A program made the position numbers and the translations under genes. Below, in pieces: positions 49,276-57,863 of a stretch of 64,000 nucleotides of DNA (positions within the stretch are counted from its first letter, which is position 1; the number at the start of each line of letters is the position of its first letter). The stretch is from assembly GCF_019904255.1 (NCBI RefSeq), contig NZ_CP063203.1:2736501-2800500 (forward strand), read 5' to 3'. The notes beneath the pieces were generated by a model. The model worked only from the letters and a program-made list of their open reading frames with translations. It searched no databases and was not told where the DNA came from. Origin of the DNA: Marixanthomonas sp. SCSIO 43207 (GTDB lineage Bacteria; Bacteroidota; Bacteroidia; Flavobacteriales; Flavobacteriaceae).

Positions 49276-51590
49276 GAAACTACTTCTAGTTTGGCAAAAC
49301 GAAGTAGTAGTTTTTTTAAACCACCATTTTCAAATTGAATTTCGGCTTTTGTATCAGCTCCTTTACCTTCTATTGATAATATTTTTCCTTTGCCAAAACG
49401 AACGTGCTCTACAAGCGTTCCTACATTAAGATTAGCTTTTTCTGCATCAAAGTTTTTATCAGTATCACTTGAAACAGGCTTTAACCTTCTCAATTTTCGT
49501 AATTGTGCTTCGGTAGGTCCTTTAGGAGGTGTGCCAGATTTTGGTTTTTTTAATCGTAATTTACTTTTATCAACTTCATCAAAAATATCGGCATCAATAA
49601 GAGGCTTAAACCTATTTTCGGTTTTTGGGGTTAAATATTCCAAAAAGCTTTCATCAATTTCTTCAATAAACCGGCTGGGTTCTGCATCAATAAGCTTACC
49701 CCATCGATATCTAGATTGTGTGTATGTTAAAAAGGCTTGTTTTTCTGCTCGTGTTAAAGCCACATAAAATAGACGGCGCTCTTCTTCTAGTTCTGCCCTA
49801 CTATTCATATTCATTCCGCTAGGAAATAAATCTTCTTCCATACCTACAATATAAACATATGGAAACTCTAGTCCTTTGGCTAAATGAACGGTCATTAATG
49901 CTACACGATCTTCATCTCCTTTTTCATTATCCAAGTCTGTTGCCAAGGCTACATCTTCTAGAAATTCGGCTAAAGAACCTGTTGTATCTGCCAATTCTTT
50001 TTGTTCTTCAACAAAATCTCGCATACCGTTAAGTAGTTCTTCAATATTTTCTATACGTGCTATACCTTCTGGTGTTCCGTCTTTTTTTAGTTCTTGAAGC
50101 AATCCAGTTTTTTTAGTAACATGCTCAGCAACTTGAAAAGCATCTTGATTTTTATTGAGTATTTGAAAACTTTGAATCATTGTAACAAAGTCTTCTAGCT
50201 TGCCTTGGGTACCTTTGTTTATTTTCAGGTTTATTTTATCTAAGTTTTGCATAACTTCAAAAATAGACCTGTTATAATGGTTGGCAGCCACTGTAAGACG
50301 CTCTAGTGTGGTTTGTCCTATACCGCGAGCTGGGTAGTTTATTACACGTTTTAAGGCTTCTTCATCTTTAGGGTTTAAAATAAGACGTAAATACGCAATA
50401 ACGTCTTTAATTTCCTTACGTTGATAAAAGCTAAGTCCTCCATAAATTCTATATGGAATGTCTCGTTTACGTAATGCATCTTCAATGGCTCGAGACTGTG
50501 CATTTGTTCTATATAGAACGGCAAAATCGCTATGTTTTAATTGATTATTCATAGCTGTTTCAAATATAGAACTTGCCACAAAACGACCTTCATCACCATC
50601 TGTCATTGTTCTATTTACCTTGATTTTATGCCCCTCATCATTTGCAGTCCAAACTACTTTATCAAGACGCGTTTTGTTTTTTTCGATAATGCTGTTAGCA
50701 GCATTTACAATATTTTTGGTGGAGCGGTAATTTTGTTCTAGCCGATACACTTGTACATCATCATAGTCTTTCTGAAAATTTAGAATATTATTGATATTGG
50801 CTCCTCTAAAGGCATAAATACTTTGCGCATCATCACCTACCACACAAATGTTTTGAAACCGATCACTTAATGCCTTCACAATTAAATACTGACTATGATT
50901 GGTATCTTGATACTCATCAACGAGGATGTAACGAAATCTATCTTGATAGTGCGCCAATACCTCAGGAAAACGAGTTAAAAGTTCATTCGTTTTTAATAAT
51001 AAATCATCAAAATCCATCGCTCCGGCTTTGAAGCATTTTTCTACATAATTGTTGTAAATATCACCCAAACGAGGCATTTTTGCCATAGCATCTGCCTCCA
51101 TTAACTCTGGATTATTAAAATATGCTTTAACGGTTATTAAACTATTTTTATAGGAAGAAATACGAGAGTATACCTGCTTGTATTTGTACACATCTTTATC
51201 CAGTTGCATTTCTTTGATAACCGATCGTATTACACTATGAGAGTCTTGTGTATCATAAATGGTAAAATTGGAAGGATACCCCAGTCGGTGCCCTTCAAAA
51301 CGAAGAATCTTTGCAAAAACACTGTGAAATGTTCCCATCCACAAATTTTTTGCTTCGCTGCTTCCAACAATTTGAGAGATTCTGCCTTTCATTTCTCGGG
51401 CAGCTTTGTTGGTAAATGTAAGCGCCAAAATATTGAAAGGATCAACGCCTTGAGACATTAGATAAGCAATTCTGTAAGTTAACACTCTTGTTTTACCAGA
51501 TCCAGCCCCTGCAATCACTATCATTGCACCGTCTTTTTGAAGCACCGGTGCACGTTGGGCATCATTTAATTGTTCAAGATATTCTTGCAA
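49272..51590 (-). CDS. UvrD/PcrA-type superfamily 1 DNA helicase
   Basis: 772 residues. Motifs in order: AGAGSGKTRVLTYRI (Walker A), TFTNKAAREMKGR, VDEYQDTNHSQY (Walker B), GDDAQSIYAFRGA, LEQNYRS, MTVHLAKGLEFPYV and VALTRAEKQAFLTY. The C-terminal Tudor-like segment (VGTLVEHVRFGKGKILSIEG) is typical of PcrA. It unwinds 3'-tailed DNA in repair and replication restart. Monocistronic on the minus strand; 51591-51782 shows only A/T-rich promoter DNA. Confidence 0.96.
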   Translation of the reverse strand: MQEYLEQLNDAQRAPVLQKDGAMIVIAGAGSGKTRVLTYRIAYLMSQGVDPFNILALTFTNKAAREMKGRISQIVGSSEAKNLWMGTFHSVFAKILRFEGHRLGYPSNFTIYDTQDSHSVIRSVIKEMQLDKDVYKYKQVYSRISSYKNSLITVKAYFNNPELMEADAMAKMPRLGDIYNNYVEKCFKAGAMDFDDLLLKTNELLTRFPEVLAHYQDRFRYILVDEYQDTNHSQYLIVKALSDRFQNICVVGDDAQSIYAFRGANINNILNFQKDYDDVQVYRLEQNYRSTKNIVNAANSIIEKNKTRLDKVVWTANDEGHKIKVNRTMTDGDEGRFVASSIFETAMNNQLKHSDFAVLYRTNAQSRAIEDALRKRDIPYRIYGGLSFYQRKEIKDVIAYLRLILNPKDEEALKRVINYPARGIGQTTLERLTVAANHYNRSIFEVMQNLDKINLKINKGTQGKLEDFVTMIQSFQILNKNQDAFQVAEHVTKKTGLLQELKKDGTPEGIARIENIEELLNGMRDFVEEQKELADTTGSLAEFLEDVALATDLDNEKGDEDRVALMTVHLAKGLEFPYVYIVGMEEDLFPSGMNMNSRAELEEERRLFYVALTRAEKQAFLTYTQSRYRWGKLIDAEPSRFIEEIDESFLEYLTPKTENRFKPLIDADIFDEVDKSKLRLKKPKSGTPPKGPTEAQLRKLRRLKPVSSDTDKNFDAEKANLNVGTLVEHVRFGKGKILSIEGKGADTKAEIQFENGGLKKLLLRFAKLEVVS

Positions 51591-51782
51591 TTTTGTCTCC
51601 TTTTTTTGAATTTTTTTAAAAATGAAAAATACTGAAATTCAATTAAACACTTAAGCGGTTTTACTATAATTTATAAACAATACTAAGCATTGTTTTTTAT
51701 AGAAAAACGAGTATCTTTATTCTAAAAGAAGCTGTGAATAGCCTAATTCTTTAAACTTCAGAAACACAATAAATTTACTTGC

Positions 51783-53396
51783 ATGGATTCATTTTTAGAA
51801 TTTATTAAATCCATCCCTTGGTGGGCTTGGGTTCTTCTTATTTTAATCATTGTTACTATAAAAGATATTTTTTTTAGTAAAAAACATACCATTTTACACA
51901 ACTTCCCTATTATTGGGCATTTTAGGTATATGCTAGAAAGTATTGGCCCTGAATTGCGCCAATATATAGTTGCAAACAATCGAGAAGAGCTTCCTTTTAA
52001 TCGCATAGAACGTGGTTGGATTTATGCTTCATCAAAAAATGAAAACAACTATGAAGGTTTCGGAACCGATAGAGATATCTATGAACCTAACTATATTTTT
52101 GTAAATAATGCAATGCTTCCTTATAAAATGAAAAAAGGGCATCCTAATATTAGTGACCCTTATTTTTTACCCTGCGCAAAAACTATGGGGGAAGGAAGAC
52201 GAAAAAAACCATATAGACCTGCTTCAGTTATAAATGTTTCTGCAATGAGTTTTGGTTCATTATCTGCAAGAGCTGTAGAATCATTAAATAGAGGATGTGG
52301 CTTTGCAAATGCGTATCACAACACAGGAGAGGGCGGCTTGTCTCCTTATCATAAAACAGGTAGCGACGTAGTGTTTCATTTTGGTACCGGATACTTTGGT
52401 GTACGTGATGATAACGGTAATTTTTCAATGGATAAAATGAAACAACTGGTTCAAGAAAACCCACAAATAAAAGCTATTGAAGTAAAATTATCTCAAGGCG
52501 CAAAACCAGGAAAAGGTGGAGTTTTACCTTCATCAAAAATTACAGCTGAAATTTCTGAAATACGTCACGTCCCTATGGGAAAAGATGTAATATCCCCTCC
52601 ATCACATTCGGCTTTTGAAGGAATTGAAGGTTTAATAGATTTTGTTGAAGCTATTGCTGAAGCAACCGGTTTACCAGTGGGCATCAAGTCTGCTGTGGGT
52701 AAATTGGAAGATTGGAAAAATCTTGCCGAGTTAATGGAGAAAACCAATAAAGGTCCAGATTTTATAACCATTGATGGCGGTGAGGGAGGTACCGGTGCTG
52801 CACCACCTAGTTTTGCAGATCACGTAGCACTACCTTGGATTTTTGGTTTTGCAGAAGTTTACCAAATTTTTAAAAGACACAAACTTTGCAATAGAATTGT
52901 ATTTATAGGCAGTGGAAAGTTAGGGTTTCCTGCTAGAGCAGTCATGGCTTTTTCAATGGGCGTTGATTGTATAAATGTTGCTAGAGAGGCTATGATGTCT
53001 ATTGGTTGTATACAAGCGCAACAATGCCACAATAACTCCTGCCCTAGCGGTGTTGCTACGCAAAATAAATGGCTACAGAGAGGAATCAATATTGATGATA
53101 AATCTGTGAGAACTCACTTTTATTTTAAAAATTTCAGAAAAGAATTTTTAGAAATGACGCATGCTTGCGGGTATGAACATCCTTGTCAACTTACTATGGA
53201 CGATGTTGAAATTACATTAGGTGACAGAAATATAATGAAAAACCTTGCACAAACATTTACCTATGTAAAAACCCCGGTCCCTTTTGAAAGTATGCAAGCA
53301 TTGCAAGACAGCCCTCATTTGGGAGGAAATTATCATAGAAAAAAGGAGAAAAAGCAAGTAAAAGAAATGAAAAAGAAAAACAAGGTTCGTTATTAA
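51783..53396 (+). CDS. Membrane-anchored FMN-binding glutamate synthase-like protein
   Basis: 537 residues. An N-terminal helix (about 13-31, WWAWVLLILIIVTIKDIFF) precedes a glutamate-synthase-type FMN barrel: MSFGSLSARAVESLN, TGEGGLSPYH, GGEGGTGAAPPSF and the 3Fe-4S cysteine set C-x5-C-x4-C in GCIQAQQCHNNSCP followed by SGVATQ. The glutaminase domain and the NADPH subunit are missing, so its electron source and acceptor are unknown. A TATCTTTA element at 51712-51719 may be the promoter. It is followed 33 bases later by a small membrane protein. Confidence 0.9.
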   Translation: MDSFLEFIKSIPWWAWVLLILIIVTIKDIFFSKKHTILHNFPIIGHFRYMLESIGPELRQYIVANNREELPFNRIERGWIYASSKNENNYEGFGTDRDIYEPNYIFVNNAMLPYKMKKGHPNISDPYFLPCAKTMGEGRRKKPYRPASVINVSAMSFGSLSARAVESLNRGCGFANAYHNTGEGGLSPYHKTGSDVVFHFGTGYFGVRDDNGNFSMDKMKQLVQENPQIKAIEVKLSQGAKPGKGGVLPSSKITAEISEIRHVPMGKDVISPPSHSAFEGIEGLIDFVEAIAEATGLPVGIKSAVGKLEDWKNLAELMEKTNKGPDFITIDGGEGGTGAAPPSFADHVALPWIFGFAEVYQIFKRHKLCNRIVFIGSGKLGFPARAVMAFSMGVDCINVAREAMMSIGCIQAQQCHNNSCPSGVATQNKWLQRGINIDDKSVRTHFYFKNFRKEFLEMTHACGYEHPCQLTMDDVEITLGDRNIMKNLAQTFTYVKTPVPFESMQALQDSPHLGGNYHRKKEKKQVKEMKKKNKVRY

Positions 53397-53429
53397 TTTA
53401 TATTTTTATCCAGAAATTAAATATTGTCA

Positions 53430-53951
53430 ATGGAATTTACACCTGTTTTAAATTACGTAGCATACCTACTTCCTGCCATTGTAGTTGGTATCATAGCATA
53501 TTATTTTTTTAAAGGTCATACAGCAAACGAAGAAGGGCGCCGTCGTTTTTTGATACAAAAAGAAGCACAAAATAAGGTTTTACCTACCCGATTACAGGCT
53601 TATGAACGACTAACCTTGCTGCTAGAGCGTATTGATCCTAATAAACTTTTAATACGTGTAAAACCAACTTCTTCTGAAATAGAAAAGTATGAAGAACTAC
53701 TAATTAAAAATATTGAGCAAGAGTTTGATCACAATGTGACTCAACAGATTTATGTTTCAGTCGAATGTTGGAATTTAATTCAAACGGCAAAAAATGCCAC
53801 TATACATATCATTAGGCAAGTTGCAATGCATGAACAAAAAAATACTGCAGATGCTATGAGAGAAGCTGTGTTACGCCATTTTATGGAAGAAATAACACCA
53901 TCACAAAAAGCTTTGACATATATTAAAAAAGAAGTGAGTGAGTTGTATTAA
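53430..53951 (+). CDS. Single-span membrane protein with helical cytoplasmic domain
   Basis: 173 residues from ATG 53430 (an in-frame TTG at 53424 is possible). One N-terminal helix (about 9-28) precedes a long, highly helical cytosolic part with RLQAYERLTLLLERIDPNKLLIRVKP and VTQQIYVSVECWNLIQTAKN. I recall similar proteins as a Bacteroidota-specific uncharacterised family but cannot name a function. It is probably co-transcribed with the glutamate-synthase-like gene and converges on the LuxR regulator gene, 1 base apart. Confidence 0.75.
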   Translation: MEFTPVLNYVAYLLPAIVVGIIAYYFFKGHTANEEGRRRFLIQKEAQNKVLPTRLQAYERLTLLLERIDPNKLLIRVKPTSSEIEKYEELLIKNIEQEFDHNVTQQIYVSVECWNLIQTAKNATIHIIRQVAMHEQKNTADAMREAVLRHFMEEITPSQKALTYIKKEVSELY

Positions 53952-53952
53952 A

Positions 53953-54588
53953 TTAAGGTTTAAAATAGCCATTGCGTATAGCATACAATACCAGTCCTAT
54001 TCTATTTTTTAAATGTAATTTTTCATAAATAGAATCTCGATACCCTTCAATAGTTTTGGGGCTTAAAAACATTTTTTCGGCAATTTCCTTGTAAGTCATT
54101 TCTGTACAAGCATATTTTAAAAACTCAATCTCTCGTTCTTTAAGCTCAACATCAGTTTCGTCTTTTGTAAGAGTTCCTATAAGTAGTTTTGAGATGGTAT
54201 TTGTATGATAATAGCCTTTTTCAATAACCTGGTTTAAAGCTTCTTTAAGAATTTCTTTTTTCGTGTCTTTCATTAAATATCCTTTGGCACCGGCACGAAG
54301 CATTTTCAAAATTGTTTTTTCATTTTCTTCAACAGAAAGCGCAAGGACTTTTATATCGGGATATTCTTCTTTTAAAATTTTAGTAGTTTCTATGCCATTA
54401 AGAATAGGCATATTGATGTCCATTAATACTACATCTGGTTTGTTGTCAGGAAACTTTAGCTTTTCTAAAAGTTCGTTTCCGTTTTTACATAGGTAAGGAA
54501 CTTCAAACGTATCAAAACCGCGCACAAGACCACCTATTGCCTCTAGCAATAAGTTATGATCATCAACAACCACCACCTTTTTTTTCAT
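53953..54588 (-). CDS. NarL/LuxR-family response regulator
   Basis: 211 residues. Receiver domain (1-120) with VVDDHN, phospho-acceptor Asp in LMDINMP (about residue 57) and Lys in LMKDTKK. LuxR-type helix-turn-helix (about 148-205) with LKEREIEFLKYACTEMTYKEIAEKMFLSPKTIEGYRDSIYEKL. Last gene of the operon starting at 56730 and partner of the kinase 27 bases upstream. Targets unknown. Confidence 0.94.
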   Translation of the reverse strand: MKKKVVVVDDHNLLLEAIGGLVRGFDTFEVPYLCKNGNELLEKLKFPDNKPDVVLMDINMPILNGIETTKILKEEYPDIKVLALSVEENEKTILKMLRAGAKGYLMKDTKKEILKEALNQVIEKGYYHTNTISKLLIGTLTKDETDVELKEREIEFLKYACTEMTYKEIAEKMFLSPKTIEGYRDSIYEKLHLKNRIGLVLYAIRNGYFKP

Positions 54589-54615
54589 ATATCTAAGTTA
54601 ATGATATTCAAAACT

Positions 54616-55380
54616 TTAAACAAGTTTAGATTCAAAATCATATTGTAATTTTAAAGAAGTTCCCTTGTTTTCTTCTGAATATATCTCAAAATTTGCATTA
54701 ATTACTTTGGCCCTATTTTTCATATTTTTCATTCCTATCCCTGAAAAATCTGTATCACTTGAAAAACCTATTCCGTCATCTTCTGCGGTGATGATGAGTT
54801 TTTCTGAAGTATACTTCACGACCACATTTAAATGAGAAGCTTTTGAGTGTTTTATGGTATTTGAAAAAAACTCTTGTAAAATTCTGAAGATGATAATTTC
54901 TTTTTTATTTCCAATATCTTCATACTCACCTTCAACCGTAAAGGTAGATTTTATAAACTCTAATCTATTAAAACGTTCAATTTCAAGGTTTAGCGCTTCA
55001 AGTAGGTTTAAACTTTTTAGTGCGTCTGGATTAATTAATTTTGATAAAGTACGTAGCTCGGTAATGCCTTTCCCAATGGTATCTGCCACTTCTTCAAGGG
55101 AGTCAGGTCTGTTTTTTGCCATTTGTACTTGTATTTTGGCCAGCGTCATTAGTTGACCAATATTATCATGCAATTCCCAACTTATGTTACGTAATGTTTC
55201 TTCTCTTATTTCTATTTGAATTTCAGAAAGTTCTTTCTCAAAAGCTTTTTTGGCTTGTTCTTGTTCTTCTAAGAGTTTATTTTTTCGCCTAACAAACACC
55301 GTAAAAAGCGTAATTATAATGGCTACTAACACCAAAACAATTACAACTGATACCAATCCTGCTATTTCCTTTTGGTCCAT
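54616..55380 (-). CDS. Membrane-bound histidine kinase (HisKA_3/NarX type)
   Basis: 254 residues from ATG 55380, chosen over ATG 55401 because it gives the usual short N-terminus; the choice affects only 7 residues. One helix (about 8-29) precedes a coiled coil, HisKA_3 with the phospho-acceptor His in ISWELHDNIGQLM, and HATPase_c with DDGIGF and GIGMKNM. It has no sensor domain of its own. Its start lies within the last 19 bases of the 7TM gene, so the two are coupled and the 7TM protein is the likely sensor. Confidence 0.92.
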   Translation of the reverse strand: MDQKEIAGLVSVVIVLVLVAIIITLFTVFVRRKNKLLEEQEQAKKAFEKELSEIQIEIREETLRNISWELHDNIGQLMTLAKIQVQMAKNRPDSLEEVADTIGKGITELRTLSKLINPDALKSLNLLEALNLEIERFNRLEFIKSTFTVEGEYEDIGNKKEIIIFRILQEFFSNTIKHSKASHLNVVVKYTSEKLIITAEDDGIGFSSDTDFSGIGMKNMKNRAKVINANFEIYSEENKGTSLKLQYDFESKLV

Positions 55381-56009
55381 ATAAAGCCAATTATAAAACA
55401 ACTATACATAACAAGTATTAAGGCACGCTGCACATTATATAATGTTACAAAAACATCCATCTGTGTGGTAAAGAAACTCCTTGATATCTTTATAGGAATA
55501 TAACCTACATGAAAAAGGAGTAAGCCAATACTTATCCAAAAAAGAAGGTTTTCTTTTATGTGTAATACTCTAGAGTCTGAGAGTAATTCTATGTAATATA
55601 AAATTATACAAATTATTATTAAACTAGCTCCCGCTATATAACTGGCTAATAGACTTTCTTGTAAAATATTAACAGCAAAAGCGTTTACTATTGTAACAGT
55701 TAAAAAAAGTAAAGCTATGTATTTAATCCATTTTTTATAGGTTTTGCTTTCTATAAAACTCCAAAAGACATAAAAGAAGTAGAGAAAATAAATAGTGTGA
55801 TAAACATTGTAGATAATTGCATTTTGACCAAGCCAGTAATACAGATGCCTACCGGCAAACTCATTAACAAGAGTGTATACCAATATCCAAAGAAAGTACT
55901 TTAAAACAGTGTGCTTGTACTTACCATAAAAAAGGATTGCCGTAAATACGGCAACCCCGTAAAATGTAAATATTATATATTGAAAAATACTGTTAAAAAG
56001 CTCGTCCAC
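55362..56009 (-). CDS. Seven-helix membrane protein, probable sensor for the adjacent kinase
   Basis: 215 residues with seven predicted helices (about 10-28, 34-50, 63-85, 93-112, 120-143, 153-173, 190-211) and almost no soluble part. It resembles in topology the 7TM sensor modules that are fused to kinases in other bacteria, but here it is a separate gene overlapping the kinase start by 19 bases. Ligand unknown. The lipoprotein gene ends 13 bases upstream. Confidence 0.8.
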   Translation of the reverse strand: MDELFNSIFQYIIFTFYGVAVFTAILFYGKYKHTVLKYFLWILVYTLVNEFAGRHLYYWLGQNAIIYNVYHTIYFLYFFYVFWSFIESKTYKKWIKYIALLFLTVTIVNAFAVNILQESLLASYIAGASLIIICIILYYIELLSDSRVLHIKENLLFWISIGLLLFHVGYIPIKISRSFFTTQMDVFVTLYNVQRALILVMYSCFIIGFIWTKRK

Positions 56010-56022
56010 TTATACAGATTAA

Positions 56023-56730
56023 TTAGTTACCGCCAAAATCATCTTTACCTGTTGGTGGTGGTGGCACCAGATGAGACTCATTTAATGTTAAGCTAATGTC
56101 TTCACCTCCACCTTGAAAAACAGGATTAAGTAATAACATTTTACTACCAAAAGAAGGAACTTGTTCTGGGTTCATGTTACCGCCACCTTGTTTTGCACCT
56201 TCTAGCATACGTTTTACAACATCTCTTACAGGTACTGCATTGCGATTACCATCATCATCAACACGAATGAAAAAACCTAACTCCTCACCATTAAACTCTG
56301 CTGTGGGTAATATAAAAAATGAATTATGTTTTTCATATTCTTTAGTATCGCCTACACTACCATCTGCAGGATAGTTGGCAAAGTAATATCGTAAACCAGT
56401 AATTTTTACCTTCGCCATTTTTGCTTGGTCTTCTAGATATGCCATATAATGCTTCATGGTTTCAAAATCATATTGACCATAGCGTGTAGGGTAAAATTTT
56501 TCTGTACTATCTTGTTCCTCTTCATATTTTTTAATAATAGATGAGCGTCTATCTGTGTATGAATCATACATAGATTTTGCATCCATTACAGATATTATCT
56601 GTTTTGGAGGACCGTTATATTCTGCGCCATCATCATCGGTTTTATCTGGCACACCATCACAAGCAATAAATGCAGTGGTCAATACGAGTAAAGCTAAAAT
56701 CTTTTTAAAACGTGGATTAAAATTTTTCAT
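56023..56730 (-). CDS. Lipoprotein heading the 7TM/kinase/regulator operon
   Basis: 235 residues. Lipobox TAFIAC (Cys24) follows a basic start, then an acidic linker and a mixed domain with MDAKSMYDSYTDRRSSIIKKYEE and FFILPTAEFNGEELGFFIRVDDDGNRNAVPVRDVVKRMLEG. No family recognised. It is the first gene after the terminator at 56859-56882 and 13 bases from the 7TM gene, so it is probably a part of, or a target read by, the same signalling system (inference). Confidence 0.78.
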   Translation of the reverse strand: MKNFNPRFKKILALLVLTTAFIACDGVPDKTDDDGAEYNGPPKQIISVMDAKSMYDSYTDRRSSIIKKYEEEQDSTEKFYPTRYGQYDFETMKHYMAYLEDQAKMAKVKITGLRYYFANYPADGSVGDTKEYEKHNSFFILPTAEFNGEELGFFIRVDDDGNRNAVPVRDVVKRMLEGAKQGGGNMNPEQVPSFGSKMLLLNPVFQGGGEDISLTLNESHLVPPPPTGKDDFGGN

Positions 56731-56858
56731 AGTTAGTTGTTATTGATTAATATAAAATTAAGTTGATTTTAGAAATAAGAAAAGGATATTCTTACATTCA
56801 AAAAATAAATGTACTATAAAAAATTGTTTATCAGAAAATTACATTATTTCAAAATAAA

Positions 56859-56882
56859 AAAAAGGGGGAAAAGCCCCTTTTT
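56859..56882 (-). terminator. Terminator downstream of the patatin gene
   Basis: Stem AAAAAGGGG/CCCCTTTTT (56859-56867 with 56874-56882), loop GAAAAG; read on the minus strand it ends in a long T tract. The remaining part of 56731-56918 is A/T-rich with no clear feature. Confidence 0.85.
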
Positions 56883-56918
56883 GTGATAGGAAAATCCTTA
56901 GTTCATCTACATACTCAC

Positions 56919-57830
56919 CTATTCAGCATCTTTAATCTCGTTCAATTCTTTGTTTTTCTGTTTTGCATAATTAAAGCCACTATCCCACCAGTTTGACATT
57001 TTCTTTTTATCAAATATTAGTGAGTTTGTAGTTAATACTGTGGGTGTGTAATACAAGTTTATAATGGCATTGTGATTTCCGGCGACAAACTTGCCTATTC
57101 GTATATTTTGTTTTTCAACACGGTCAAGCATAAAAGAATGCATATTGGTTAATAACGAAAACGGATTACGTGAAGGCAAACGGTTATAATATGTTACTTC
57201 AGTTTCAAGAATGATAACATCTACTGTTTTGGCTCCTCTGTTTATCGCTTCTTCAATAGGAATCATACTCCCAAAACCGCCATCTGCATATTCACAACCA
57301 TCTTTTTGTACCAAACTCATAAACGGTATATAGTTACAAGAAATCCATATCCAATCACAAAAATCATTGTACGTAAAATCGTGAATTGACTTATATTCTA
57401 CTTGGTTTAAAGACAAATTAGACACTGTTACCACTACCTCTTTGCCAGATTCTTTAAGTTGGTTAAATTCTGTTTCGGTTAATGTATTTTTAATGAGTTT
57501 ACGCAAGTTTTGGCTCTCACCAAAGGTTTTACTTCCTCGCAGTAAGTTACGCAACACACTTAGATGGTCAATACTAATTTCTTTTCCTCCAAACTTCCCC
57601 TTTTTTATTCTGAAGGGTCTATTGCTAAAAATATCACTTTGTTTTACCGAAGTATAAATCTCTTTAATTTTATTAATATTAGGCAAAGCCAAATGTGAGA
57701 TAAGTAAACTACCGGTAGAAGTGCCTACAAAAATTTCATAATTATACCCCTGTTCTTCAAGTAGGTATTGAGCAACACCACCGGCAAATGCTCCTTTACT
57801 TCCTCCTCCCGAAATTACTAGTGCTCGCAT
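56919..57830 (-). CDS. Patatin-like phospholipase
   Basis: 303 residues. Oxyanion loop GGGSKGAFAGG at the N-terminus, nucleophile Ser in GTSTGSLL (GxSxG, about residue 40), and the Asp of the dyad in YADGGFGS (about residue 180). Cleaves acyl esters of lipids; no signal peptide, so cytosolic or peripheral. Its N-terminus starts directly at the first strand (MRALVISGGGSKG), confirming the start. The M1 peptidase gene upstream is 33 bases away on the same strand. Confidence 0.93.
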   Translation of the reverse strand: MRALVISGGGSKGAFAGGVAQYLLEEQGYNYEIFVGTSTGSLLISHLALPNINKIKEIYTSVKQSDIFSNRPFRIKKGKFGGKEISIDHLSVLRNLLRGSKTFGESQNLRKLIKNTLTETEFNQLKESGKEVVVTVSNLSLNQVEYKSIHDFTYNDFCDWIWISCNYIPFMSLVQKDGCEYADGGFGSMIPIEEAINRGAKTVDVIILETEVTYYNRLPSRNPFSLLTNMHSFMLDRVEKQNIRIGKFVAGNHNAIINLYYTPTVLTTNSLIFDKKKMSNWWDSGFNYAKQKNKELNEIKDAE

Positions 57831-57863
57831 AAAATTGGTTTACATAAAAGTAGCAATTGCTTT

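Noticed and set aside
51675-51695. Hairpin AAACAAT/ATTGTTT upstream of the glutamate-synthase-like gene
   Set aside because: Only seven A/T-rich base pairs in a divergent promoter gap; not distinguishable from chance.
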